This document shows positions 43,549 through 53,079 of a stretch of DNA of 64,000 bases, one piece after another; the first letter of the stretch is position 1; every line of letters begins with the position of its first letter. The notes under the pieces were generated by a model that saw only the letters and a program-made list of their open reading frames with translations, was not told the origin of the DNA and did not search any database. The translations under genes were made by a program, and so were the position numbers. Source of the DNA: UBA8401 sp041665525 (lineage in GTDB: Bacteria > Bacteroidota > Ignavibacteria > UBA10030 > UBA8401); assembly GCA_041665525.1 (NCBI GenBank), contig JBAYIS010000009.1, forward strand, positions 61,546-125,545. Direction: 5' to 3'.

Positions 43549-46500
43549 TTATTGAATTGCGATGTGCACATCCAGGCCGCCTTCATTCGTGGAGGAACCG
43601 GGGATCTTCGATCCTCCTTCGTCCGGTGCGATTTTGGTATAGCGGTAGAACAACGATGCCGTTACGCGGGAACTGAGCACATACCGAACACGCGGTTCCA
43701 TCTGCGTGCGTGTCGATCCTTCGCCCGGTGTTCCTTTGGTATTGAACGTTTTTCCCTTCACATCGAATGTCGTTCTCGAGTTCTTTGCAACACTGTATGA
43801 AAAACTAATATCGATATCGTTTTGCAGACTGATACCGAAGAGCGGGATCTCGAAACCGCTTTTCGAGAAACTGGCGGTGACGGAAAGATCATTCCCGACG
43901 GTCTCGACGATGTTCTTCGTTGATGGCGCCAGGTCATACGAGACATTGGAGCCATAGCGCACATTCCCGCTCATAGTACCTTTCAATATTTCTTTGAATG
44001 AAATGCTCATACCAGCGAGCGGCGAGAATGCATAGGTGATACGCTGCGATTCGATGACGTCCCCTCCGCTGGCGCTCCCTTTGAATACTTTCGAATAGCT
44101 GGAAGTGTACGCATGATCCAGACTGACGCGGGTGGCGAAACTCTTGAACAGACTCATTTCTTCAAGCCCATCCCACCGAAGCGAATAATTGACACGAGGC
44201 AGGTATTCTCCGAAGACCTTTTTCAGGATCGGCAAAGTTTCAAACCCCTCTTCAAACGCCTGCGCGAGTTTTTGGTCTTGCCCGGGTGTTTCATTCGTCG
44301 GAACAGCCTCCGAATATTTCTTCGCGACCTGTCCGATCCCGTTCTTGAACATGGAAAAGATGAATGTCGGCGGCAGCGTAAGGAACGAACGTTCGATTGA
44401 TCCGCCGGTGGCGGTGTTGATAATCGTCGTCCGGCCGGTTGCGGAATCCACTCTGATCGTCTGGGTGCGGGAATAATTCCAGCCGAGATTCCAGTTCAAA
44501 TCGATGCGCGCGCCTTTCCACAATTCTCTTCCGGTGCGGAAGGAGAGTTTATTCGTCTGCGTAAATCCGTCGCTTCCGTTCATGCCGCGTGCGCGAATCT
44601 GCTTGTCAGCATCGGTGGCAAATCCGACAAACGGGAACTGCGATTTCAAGAAGACATCCGTGATATTCGCGCCTGGGACAGCGACCAGGCCGAGTTGATA
44701 TGCGCGGGACGGGCCGTAATCATTTTCCGAATGCTGGACGAACGGTGCGCGTCCGAAGAAGTTCGCAAATCCGGGCCTGCCCGGAACTCCGCCGTTGTTC
44801 GCAGAATTCGTCTGCGTGAACGTAACGTTGATCTTATCGTAATCCAGGAACGGTGTTTTGATCAGAATGCGGGCGATACCGGATAATCCTTCACCTTTTG
44901 ATGCTGGTGCGGCGGGTTTCGAAGTATCTTGCACTGCAATTGCCGGTTTCTGATCGCCTGCATCCTCATTGGATTGCTCTTCATCTTCTTCATCACGATC
45001 GCCTCTACCGCGGGGTGCCGCAGGCTTCGGTTGAGTTGCAGCGTCATCTGTTTTTACGGAAGGCCACCAGGTTTCAACGAACGACTTTAAACTTACATCC
45101 GTTGAAAGGGAGATATTGTTCGACCAGCCGGTTGAGATACCGAGATCTTTCTGTTGCAAACTATTCTGCCATCGGTATCCGACATTGTAACGAGCAGACA
45201 GCGACAGATATTTTGCCAAACTCGTCGGCACTCTGGGCCTCGTATTAACAGAAACAGATTGACTGTACGAATTATCATACCCGAAACTTACCAGACGGTC
45301 CTGCAAAAACATTTGGTTCATAATCTGCCGGAAGTCTCTCTGCCGTCCATATGGATCCAATTCCAGATGCACCATCGAACTCCCGATATCCAGCGAATAA
45401 TCTCCGGAAAGATTGATCAGTCCATTCTCTGTTAATTTCCAGCTGAACGACATATTCCTGGATGCTGCGAGACTGCGGATCGGCTCGGTGTCCTTCACCT
45501 GTTTCCGCAGCCGTTCATTGGAACGGGAACGGGACAATGAAAGGCCGGTGCTGAAATTCGTAATAGGATTGTAATAGAGTTGAAAATCGCGAAAATCATC
45601 CAGCAAGGGAAGTTTTCCAAAGAACTGAAGCGGTTGAATGTAATTGTCCGGAGCAAATGCGTACGTATATCCAAGTCGTGAACTCCACTGCCATGAGGTT
45701 TGCGATAATTTCGTCGGATTTCTCAGCGATGATGTTGTATAACTGAACGTGTAGGTGAGACGATTGAAGATGTCCCGGAAAAACCAGTGATCGGACAGCA
45801 CTGTGATCTTAAAACCGGGGAACGCATAGGTGTCCGTTGTCGAAAGTGATTGTACTTCGGAGAGAATTCGGTCTCTTTCCTCTTCCCCTTTTTGGACACC
45901 CGCTTTTTGTTCAACGATCGCCTGCTGTTGTTCGGCCGCTTTGGTTACCAGAATGTCCGAGCTCGGAAGATATTGCGGAGAAGAGACCTGTTCCGAATGA
46001 GAATAACTGAACGGAAGCACCGTGCCGGTCCAATCCTGAGGGAGAAACTTTTCAAATGCGAACGAAGACGAAAGATTCCAACTTTTGTTCGTCACACGGC
46101 TGCCGAATCGTGTTTCCAGACTGTGAAAATTCGGATCGACCTGCGTATAATTGAACGCAACAGAACCGAAGTCCGCAAGTTTTACCGATGTGCTCACGGA
46201 GTATGCCCATCCCGGTGTATCATCCACATCCGAAAGACGAAGTTCGTTCGCCCAGACCTGTCCGGTCACATCTGTTTCCGTTCCGGTGATATCCGGATTC
46301 TCAACGCCGATGGAGATGAACGTGATCCGGGTCAGCGTCGGTTCACCCAATACGGCATAGGTGGAACCTGCCGGTCCGTTCGCCGCAGGTATCACCACCC
46401 GGACTGTTGTCGAATCGCGCCCCTGCTTAATCCTGGTAAGATCCGCAAAATTGATATTTACATTATTTCGTTGATCCCACGTCGGAAATACCGGTGCTTT

Positions 46501-49500
46501 ATATTCATAGTAGTTCAAACTGTCCGATCCAAACCGGATGAACATCCGTACGGTCGGTTTCGCGGGATCGGCGCTGAAATGGTCGTCGCCGTGCACGAAC
46601 ATTTTCATCTGACGGTAACTGAATACATCCAGCGGACGATAGGAATATTTCTTAATTGCTTCGCGTGTTTCGCCATCTTTTAATCCGAAAATATTCAGCG
46701 CAAGGGATTGTTCGTTGCCGTACACCTGTTCATCCGGTTTGGTCCTGTCCCGTTCCCGGAACACGCCCGGCGGCGATACATATCCCTGCAAAGAGTTATC
46801 TTCGATATTGACGACCGATACTTTGAAGGACGGATCGTTCTTCTTTGCTTCTTCCCATTGGTTGCCAATCAGGTTGAATTCCACGAATTGCATTTCAAAT
46901 TCTTCGGTGTGTCCGGTAAACCACAGCCGGGCAAACTGGATATTCGACTGGTCCGGATTTCCGATTTTGAATTTGAATGCGTTGATGGGAATGCGGTATT
47001 GGAACCATCCGTTGGAACCGCCGCCGATTTTCAACGGATTTGCGCTCGTCGTATCCAGATTCAGTTCATAGGTAAAATAATCGTTTGCTTTGTCCACGTT
47101 GCTGTTTCGGTTTAAGTCCTCCGAATCCGGAAACCGACCGATCTCACTCGTGCTGTTCCGCTCCGTTTGATTGATGAATCGGAAATCTGGCGGGCTGTAG
47201 ACATAATTATCCCCGGACGGATCGCCTTCGATTTCCGGAAAGAGTGCTTTGTTTGCCTCTATGAAATCCTTATACGCAGCCTGTTCTTCACTATCAAAAA
47301 ATCCGTCCAATCCGGTATCTTCTTCGCTGGGATTGAGGATATCGTTCTTGAAACGCCCCTTATCCTCAGTATTCGATTCACCATTAGGAATAACATCTTC
47401 ACTGATGGAACCGAGATCGATGTACACTTTCCTTGTCGTATCAATCGGTCCTTTTACCACACGCACCCAGATTTCAATGAAACCTACATTCTCGTTGATC
47501 AGATTGATAGCGCTGGTGGAGAGAAGTTTTTGCACACCTCCCCAGTTCTTCCATGGTTCGGTCAGCAGTGTTTGCTGCAGATCGAGCGAATAGTTGAACG
47601 GCCCGCGGTTCTTCGGATTGTAATCAAGTGTCAGCACCGGGATCCGTTCCTGACCGCGGCCAACCTGTTTTATCGATTTCCCTTCCGCATCAACGCCATA
47701 GATAAAATCAATCGGTACTTGTTCGATAGGATTATACCAAAATGTCTTCGCCTTCGATTTTATTTTCTGTGTATCGAGTACCGGTTTGGAGAGGAAAGCA
47801 TCCACATTATATTGGAACGCCGGCGGGCTCATTTCATGCCATTGACCATAACTCACACCGAGAGGAATGATGCGTTTCGCCCCTTCAAAATCGTCGATAT
47901 ATGCGATACCGCTTCCGTTGTCATCCGAAATAGTGCTTTTTTTCGTGTTCGGATCGGGATTCATATACGCCGCTTCGCCGCGCAGTGTAAATTCAGATTT
48001 TGCTTTCGTGTCGATGAACGGCAATGCGTCGATCGCTTTTGTTAAAAAGGCAAGTTCGCCGGATGTCTGACCGTCGAATCCATAAATGGAGTTGTTCGAT
48101 GGTTCTTCGTTCAACCGCACCTTATCGCTCAACACTTGTTGATCGAGATTCATCATCGTAAACCCGAATTTCGTTTTCTCCGAAACATCCACTTCACCGC
48201 GCATTCCCAGAAGTGTTTTCGACGCTAGCTGAAACAGATCGTTCTGTTCAAATTTCACCTGCAAACTGGCTCCGGGAACCAATGCTTCCTGTTTCTTGAT
48301 AATGACCTGACCGATAATGTAATCGACCGTATAATCGACATTGGCAACCAGCGGTTGGCCATTTAACAGCACTTCAACACTTCCTTCCACCACATTAAAA
48401 CCGAGATTAATTGTATTCGAACTGGAAGCTGTTATCTGACCAGTGATGACAAATTTGTCCTTCAGGTTATTTTGTTGCGCAGCGGTACTGGTTGTATCAT
48501 ACAGATCGTTATACAGATATTTTTCGATCGTCGAATCCTGCAGCGGCGGCTGAATGGCCTTCAATGCATCCCGAAGTCCGTCTGTGAACGGTTTCAGCGT
48601 TGGGAAAATAATTTCTCCCCTTTCCTGATCGATGGTGATGCCGGGATTGAAGTCGAATTTACCGTCGGCACCCGGGCTTCCGCTTTCGTTCAGATTGTCC
48701 AGACCGAACAGCGTGATAATTTTGGTAGAGCCGATGACATCCAGCGGTTCCTGGCCCGATTCTTTGTATCGGATATCAAGTGTAAATCCTTCCCGGTCAA
48801 CCTTGCGGCCGCCGAGCGGATAGATATTCTTCAGCATCATCGAAAACGGGATGCTGTCCGTTGGCAGGATGTAATTGAGCGGTTTGACGAGTTTCAAGAC
48901 AAGAATGGAATCCTGCTCCGGTTCATATTTTGTCATTGTCCCGTAGAGGAAGTCATCGTCATTACCAAATCCATTCTCCACCCGGTATGCAATTGCTATT
49001 GCTTGACCGTCCTGCACGGAACGGTTCATCGTAATATATCCTGCTTCACGATTAATGCGGTAATCCTTCACCGGCTCAAGCTTGTCCCAATTTCCGGCGA
49101 CGATACCTTGTTCTGTGTTCGTAGAAATGGTTGTGGCACGAAGAGTTTTGTACGTGGTCGTATCACCGAGTGCAACTGCCTGAAGGGTAAAATATGCATT
49201 TCCTTTTTGCATTTTCTCATTGGCGGCACCAAGATGGTACAGCCAGACCTCATATTCGTTCTCCTTGATCTGCAGATCCGGACGGGTAAGTGTTCTGGTT
49301 TTGATGTACGGTTCGAACACGGAGAGGTACGCCGTATCCACGAAAAAATGATCTTTGGAATATTCCCACGCCCGTTTTTCAAAATCGATTTTCTGTGCAC
49401 CGCCGGTAATGCTCTTTTCCTGGATTTGACCCTTCTTCTGCGACGCTATCGCCGTCAGTTTCAGCGGGCCGACTTGAAACGCCGCTTTGATACCGAACAA

Positions 49501-50448
49501 AGCAGAACTGCTGGAGACGAAGCTGGATGTCGTTGCAAGAGAAACGTTACCAGCTTCCACGCTTTGCACGATTTCATCTTCGTATCCCGTGTATTTGATC
49601 TTCAGTTGATTTTCATATTCAAACGTTCGTTGTGTATTCCAGTCCGCCAGGATATTCAGTTTGTCGCCGATGGTTCCGCTCACGTTAATCTGCACTTCTT
49701 GTGCAAAATCCGGTTCGTTGCGCGAGTTACCGTATGCGCTGAGAGTCTGTTGGTCTGTTGTGGTGTTTCGGAATGCCGCACGAATATCCACTGCTCCGGA
49801 AATACTCAAATTGATCCTGGGTGGACCAAAGATGGAAAAGACAGGATTTGCCGGCACCGGAATGTCGATCTTCGTGAATGTGCCGAGGAGCTCTCCAAGA
49901 TCATCGCGTTTCTTGCTTGCTTTTGCGGATTCTTCCTTATCGATCATATCCTCGAAATTCTTCGAGAAATCTGACTGCACCCGCTGATTGATATATTCTT
50001 CAAGCGGCATTTTAATCGGCAACTTGATATCCTTGCCGTACACCACTTGACGGATAATCACAAACTTCCCGGTGGAATCCAACTGTACGAGGTTCGTGAC
50101 AAATCCCGGCATTTTAAGATAGAATGGATTTGAAGATCCGGCGGTTGCCGGCGCCGTCCGGGAATCCTCTCGGCGGTATGTTAATTGCTCCAGATACGTG
50201 GAATCCTTCAACACGTACACAGGTACGGCCGTTGAATCCTGCAGCACGCCGGTAGAATCAACAAGGACCGAATCCTGCATGCCGGCAAAGTGATACCGCG
50301 GATCGACAGATGCAGCTCCGACATGGGCAGAAGGCAGGCCGAGAATAAATAATAATGCGCCGGCTGTCGTCAAGCCCGTTAAGAATACATTACGTACGGA
50401 TGGCACAGTCAAAGTGTAAGGTCGGGAACGTGTGAATTGTGAAAACAA
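43549..50448 (-). CDS. sprA: type IX secretion outer-membrane translocon SprA
   Basis: At 2299 residues this is the largest gene. SprA (Sov) forms the very large single-chain beta-barrel through which type IX cargo leaves the cell. An N-terminal hydrophobic signal (about 22-45) is followed by the SprA N-terminal region with FYLKMPGFVTNLVQLDSTG, INLSISGAVDIRAAFRN and DWNTQRTFEYENQLKIKYTGYEDEIVQSVEAGNVSL (quoted in parts: GDKLNILADWNTQ, YTGYEDEI), then hundreds of alternating beta strands. An acidic, proline/alanine-rich insert lies near residues 1790-1850 (RGDRDEEDEEQSNED). The start is a TTG at 50448, since a stop lies directly upstream; a GTG 15 codons later is possible. Confidence 0.95.
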   Translation of the reverse strand: MFSQFTRSRPYTLTVPSVRNVFLTGLTTAGALLFILGLPSAHVGAASVDPRYHFAGMQDSVLVDSTGVLQDSTAVPVYVLKDSTYLEQLTYRREDSRTAPATAGSSNPFYLKMPGFVTNLVQLDSTGKFVIIRQVVYGKDIKLPIKMPLEEYINQRVQSDFSKNFEDMIDKEESAKASKKRDDLGELLGTFTKIDIPVPANPVFSIFGPPRINLSISGAVDIRAAFRNTTTDQQTLSAYGNSRNEPDFAQEVQINVSGTIGDKLNILADWNTQRTFEYENQLKIKYTGYEDEIVQSVEAGNVSLATTSSFVSSSSALFGIKAAFQVGPLKLTAIASQKKGQIQEKSITGGAQKIDFEKRAWEYSKDHFFVDTAYLSVFEPYIKTRTLTRPDLQIKENEYEVWLYHLGAANEKMQKGNAYFTLQAVALGDTTTYKTLRATTISTNTEQGIVAGNWDKLEPVKDYRINREAGYITMNRSVQDGQAIAIAYRVENGFGNDDDFLYGTMTKYEPEQDSILVLKLVKPLNYILPTDSIPFSMMLKNIYPLGGRKVDREGFTLDIRYKESGQEPLDVIGSTKIITLFGLDNLNESGSPGADGKFDFNPGITIDQERGEIIFPTLKPFTDGLRDALKAIQPPLQDSTIEKYLYNDLYDTTSTAAQQNNLKDKFVITGQITASSSNTINLGFNVVEGSVEVLLNGQPLVANVDYTVDYIIGQVIIKKQEALVPGASLQVKFEQNDLFQLASKTLLGMRGEVDVSEKTKFGFTMMNLDQQVLSDKVRLNEEPSNNSIYGFDGQTSGELAFLTKAIDALPFIDTKAKSEFTLRGEAAYMNPDPNTKKSTISDDNGSGIAYIDDFEGAKRIIPLGVSYGQWHEMSPPAFQYNVDAFLSKPVLDTQKIKSKAKTFWYNPIEQVPIDFIYGVDAEGKSIKQVGRGQERIPVLTLDYNPKNRGPFNYSLDLQQTLLTEPWKNWGGVQKLLSTSAINLINENVGFIEIWVRVVKGPIDTTRKVYIDLGSISEDVIPNGESNTEDKGRFKNDILNPSEEDTGLDGFFDSEEQAAYKDFIEANKALFPEIEGDPSGDNYVYSPPDFRFINQTERNSTSEIGRFPDSEDLNRNSNVDKANDYFTYELNLDTTSANPLKIGGGSNGWFQYRIPINAFKFKIGNPDQSNIQFARLWFTGHTEEFEMQFVEFNLIGNQWEEAKKNDPSFKVSVVNIEDNSLQGYVSPPGVFRERDRTKPDEQVYGNEQSLALNIFGLKDGETREAIKKYSYRPLDVFSYRQMKMFVHGDDHFSADPAKPTVRMFIRFGSDSLNYYEYKAPVFPTWDQRNNVNINFADLTRIKQGRDSTTVRVVIPAANGPAGSTYAVLGEPTLTRITFISIGVENPDITGTETDVTGQVWANELRLSDVDDTPGWAYSVSTSVKLADFGSVAFNYTQVDPNFHSLETRFGSRVTNKSWNLSSSFAFEKFLPQDWTGTVLPFSYSHSEQVSSPQYLPSSDILVTKAAEQQQAIVEQKAGVQKGEEERDRILSEVQSLSTTDTYAFPGFKITVLSDHWFFRDIFNRLTYTFSYTTSSLRNPTKLSQTSWQWSSRLGYTYAFAPDNYIQPLQFFGKLPLLDDFRDFQLYYNPITNFSTGLSLSRSRSNERLRKQVKDTEPIRSLAASRNMSFSWKLTENGLINLSGDYSLDIGSSMVHLELDPYGRQRDFRQIMNQMFLQDRLVSFGYDNSYSQSVSVNTRPRVPTSLAKYLSLSARYNVGYRWQNSLQQKDLGISTGWSNNISLSTDVSLKSFVETWWPSVKTDDAATQPKPAAPRGRGDRDEEDEEQSNEDAGDQKPAIAVQDTSKPAAPASKGEGLSGIARILIKTPFLDYDKINVTFTQTNSANNGGVPGRPGFANFFGRAPFVQHSENDYGPSRAYQLGLVAVPGANITDVFLKSQFPFVGFATDADKQIRARGMNGSDGFTQTNKLSFRTGRELWKGARIDLNWNLGWNYSRTQTIRVDSATGRTTIINTATGGSIERSFLTLPPTFIFSMFKNGIGQVAKKYSEAVPTNETPGQDQKLAQAFEEGFETLPILKKVFGEYLPRVNYSLRWDGLEEMSLFKSFATRVSLDHAYTSSYSKVFKGSASGGDVIESQRITYAFSPLAGMSISFKEILKGTMSGNVRYGSNVSYDLAPSTKNIVETVGNDLSVTASFSKSGFEIPLFGISLQNDIDISFSYSVAKNSRTTFDVKGKTFNTKGTPGEGSTRTQMEPRVRYVLSSRVTASLFYRYTKIAPDEGGSKIPGSSTNEGGLDVHIAIQ

Positions 50449-50581
50449 TCAATGCGCCTGAACGCTGTTAAACATACGGTATCAAATCTGCGATTGATCG
50501 TTCTCCTGCGATGAAGATTTAACGTGGAAACTCATTTTGTTGCTCATAGAAAGTAGAGAAATCTTCCGAAACATTCAAGTT

Positions 50582-51928
50582 CTACTCTGTCTCAGACCGG
50601 TCCAGCAGTTTCTGATCGATGGATTTGGTAGTTTTCGCACCAAGGGTCTTTAACGTCTCGATGGAACGGACGATATTCCCTTTCCCTTCATATAATTTCG
50701 ACATTGCATCTTTATAACTGTCTTTGGATTTATCGATTTGCTGCCCGACTGTTTTTAAGTCCTCGATGAATCCTACAAATTTATCGTAGAGTGCGCCGCT
50801 TCGTTGCGCAATATCAATGGCATTTCGTGTTTGCTTTTCCTGTTTCCAGATGGAGGAAATAGTCAACAGTGTTGCCAACAGTGTGGAAGGACTGACAATC
50901 ACGATCTTCTTGTCCCATGCGAGATTGAACAATTCCTTGTCCGCCTGAACAGCAATTCCGAAGGATGCTTCAATCGGAACGAACATCAGCACCAGTTCGG
51001 GCGAATTCAGATTCTCGGCGGTCTGGTAGTTTTTCTCTCCCAACAATTTCAAATGATTCTTGAGCGAGGAAACATGTTCTTTCGTATAGCGATCCCGTTC
51101 TTCATCCGTGTTTGCGCTTATCAATGCTTCATACGCCGTCAGCGACACCTTCGAATCAATGATGATATGTTTATTGTCCGGCAGGAAGACGACCACATCC
51201 GGACGAATGGTCTCTCCGTCCATATTCTTCGTCGAGACCTGAATCTTATACTCCCTTTCCTTCTCCAGTCCTGATCGCTCCAGAATCTTTTCCAGGATGA
51301 ATTCGCCCCAGTTCCCCTGAAATTTGGTATCCCCCTTCAGCGCCCTGGTAAGATTATTTGCATCTTCGCTGATGCGAGTATTCAAATCAGAAAGCCGTTT
51401 GACTTCGTCCTTTAAACTTAAGGTGTCGCGCGATTCTTTTTCATACGTTGTCTCAACCTGTTTTTTGAACTCTTCGATCCGTTCTTTTAACGGCGTCAAT
51501 ATCGAATCCAGGGAGGAACGATTATGTTCTGTGAATGACCTGCTCTTTTCTTCAAGAATGGTGTTCGCAATGTTTTTGAATTCCGACATCAGTTTTTCGT
51601 TGATTCGTTCAAGTTCGGACTTTTGCTCCCCGATTCTCGATGCGAGATTTTTATTTTCTGTCTGTGCTTCCGACAATTGCCTGGTCAGCTGAAGCGAAGT
51701 GCTCCGTTCCTGTTCCATCTGATCTTTCGCTTCGGTCAGCAGCTGTTCAAGCCGGTTCTTCGCTTCCTGCAGCCCTGCAGATTCCACCCGTAAACGGTTG
51801 TTTTCAGATTGCGAAGCATCGTATTGTTCAGCAGTGAACGGCAGCGGAGTCTGGAATATCGATTTGGCGATGAACCAAACAGCAGCAGCGCCGATGAGAA
51901 TTCCGATAAGAAGAAAAATTATATCCAT
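50582..51928 (-). CDS. rmuC: RmuC-family DNA recombination protein
   Basis: The 448-residue protein has one N-terminal membrane helix (IIFLLIGILIGAAAVWFIA), a long coiled coil (about residues 40-190), then the RmuC nuclease-like domain with FQGNWGEFILEKILERSGL, PDVVVFLPDNKHIIIDSKVSL and VSPSTLLATLLTIS. RmuC limits inversion between repeats in E. coli; its biochemical action is not settled. The ATG at 51928 begins at the membrane helix; the longer frame to 52018 overlaps the upstream gene. Confidence 0.93.
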   Translation of the reverse strand: MDIIFLLIGILIGAAAVWFIAKSIFQTPLPFTAEQYDASQSENNRLRVESAGLQEAKNRLEQLLTEAKDQMEQERSTSLQLTRQLSEAQTENKNLASRIGEQKSELERINEKLMSEFKNIANTILEEKSRSFTEHNRSSLDSILTPLKERIEEFKKQVETTYEKESRDTLSLKDEVKRLSDLNTRISEDANNLTRALKGDTKFQGNWGEFILEKILERSGLEKEREYKIQVSTKNMDGETIRPDVVVFLPDNKHIIIDSKVSLTAYEALISANTDEERDRYTKEHVSSLKNHLKLLGEKNYQTAENLNSPELVLMFVPIEASFGIAVQADKELFNLAWDKKIVIVSPSTLLATLLTISSIWKQEKQTRNAIDIAQRSGALYDKFVGFIEDLKTVGQQIDKSKDSYKDAMSKLYEGKGNIVRSIETLKTLGAKTTKSIDQKLLDRSETE

Positions 51929-51936
51929 AAAAGATT

Positions 51937-53079
51937 TTAAAACGGTTTCGTAATGAAAATATATACAACAATAGTAAGAATCGAATACATCATGACCCGT
52001 GCATAGAACATACTCCAATTTTTTATGCGATTCCAGATGTACGATACCGCGATCGTGGCTGCGATCAGTGCGACGGTCATCAACGCTACTTCGGGAACTG
52101 TTCGGGTCTTTCCGATCATGAAGGCTAAACTTTTATTGTCCCAGAACATTCCATAGATCGCCAGTAAGTGTCCTGCATACGCAACAAGAGATTCAGAACC
52201 AACGACACTCACCATCGATCTGCCGGATGCGGCTGTTTTTTCCCAGAACCACAGGGTCGACAGGAGGATTATAACGATGCCAAGACGGATAAAGAAGAAT
52301 CCCGGGCTGGCGCGCCAAAAATTATGTTCCGGAAATACCGACACCGGCAGATGATCGGCAGCGATGGAGACGATGATCAGTATGATCCCCGTTATGAAAA
52401 ATCGGTAAAAGATCGTTTGTTCACCCAGGCGTTCTTTCCACCATACGAGAAGCTGCGAAGCCAGTCCTCCGCATAAAACGAATCCCATCCACGGAAAGAG
52501 AGGAAATTGCGACCGATGCGCAGCGCTCAAATAATTTGCAATTGGTTCGGGCAGCACGTGGTCGATATTCCGGTCGTACATCCACGGCGATCCGCCGATG
52601 ATCACGGCTGCAAGCAGCGCCACGGCAACAAAGTATCTCTTTGGGGTACGCGTTACCAGCACCAGCAGCAACAGAGTCATCAGTGAAATGGCAATTGCAT
52701 GGAGCACATCCACTTTCCAGAAGACAGCCCATTCCGCTGCAGGTATATTCATCAGTTTCGTAAGCGAAAAGTACGGCAGATGAAGCGCATAACCAACCGC
52801 CAGCACCTGCGTGATCCTTCCGAGCTGTTTCCAAAAGACCGGAGAGTGCGACAAATAATCGTTCCACTTTCGCTGTGCAATAAGCACAAAGGAATAGCCA
52901 GCGATGAATAGGAATGACGGGGCGACCAACCCATTGATAAAATTCAGCACCTTGAACCACGCGTCGTCTTTAATCGCCGGGATCAAAAATGCATTGAACA
53001 CGTGGACTTCAATCATGACGATCACAGCCCAGCCACGGAGAAGATCGATATAGACAAATCGGGATTTTTGTTTTTCCAT
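51937..53079 (-). CDS. HGSNAT-like membrane acyltransferase (DUF1624), downstream copy
   Basis: The 380-residue protein has about 10-11 membrane segments and starts FVYIDLLRGWAVIVMIEVHVFNAF. It carries the DLLRG motif and membrane-embedded histidine of the heparan-alpha-glucosaminide acetyltransferase/DUF1624 family, then APSFLFIAGYSF, GYALHLPYFSLTK and VDVLHAIAIS. The family moves acetyl or acyl groups across the membrane onto amino sugars. The gene directly upstream encodes a related 380-residue protein, and the two overlap by one base. Confidence 0.82.
   Translation of the reverse strand: MEKQKSRFVYIDLLRGWAVIVMIEVHVFNAFLIPAIKDDAWFKVLNFINGLVAPSFLFIAGYSFVLIAQRKWNDYLSHSPVFWKQLGRITQVLAVGYALHLPYFSLTKLMNIPAAEWAVFWKVDVLHAIAISLMTLLLLVLVTRTPKRYFVAVALLAAVIIGGSPWMYDRNIDHVLPEPIANYLSAAHRSQFPLFPWMGFVLCGGLASQLLVWWKERLGEQTIFYRFFITGIILIIVSIAADHLPVSVFPEHNFWRASPGFFFIRLGIVIILLSTLWFWEKTAASGRSMVSVVGSESLVAYAGHLLAIYGMFWDNKSLAFMIGKTRTVPEVALMTVALIAATIAVSYIWNRIKNWSMFYARVMMYSILTIVVYIFITKPF

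Noticed and set aside
45850..49974. Long plus-strand frames (up to 500 codons) opposite sprA
   Set aside because: They lack motifs, are rich in Arg, Ile, Phe and Cys as antisense frames are, and lie across a well-supported gene.
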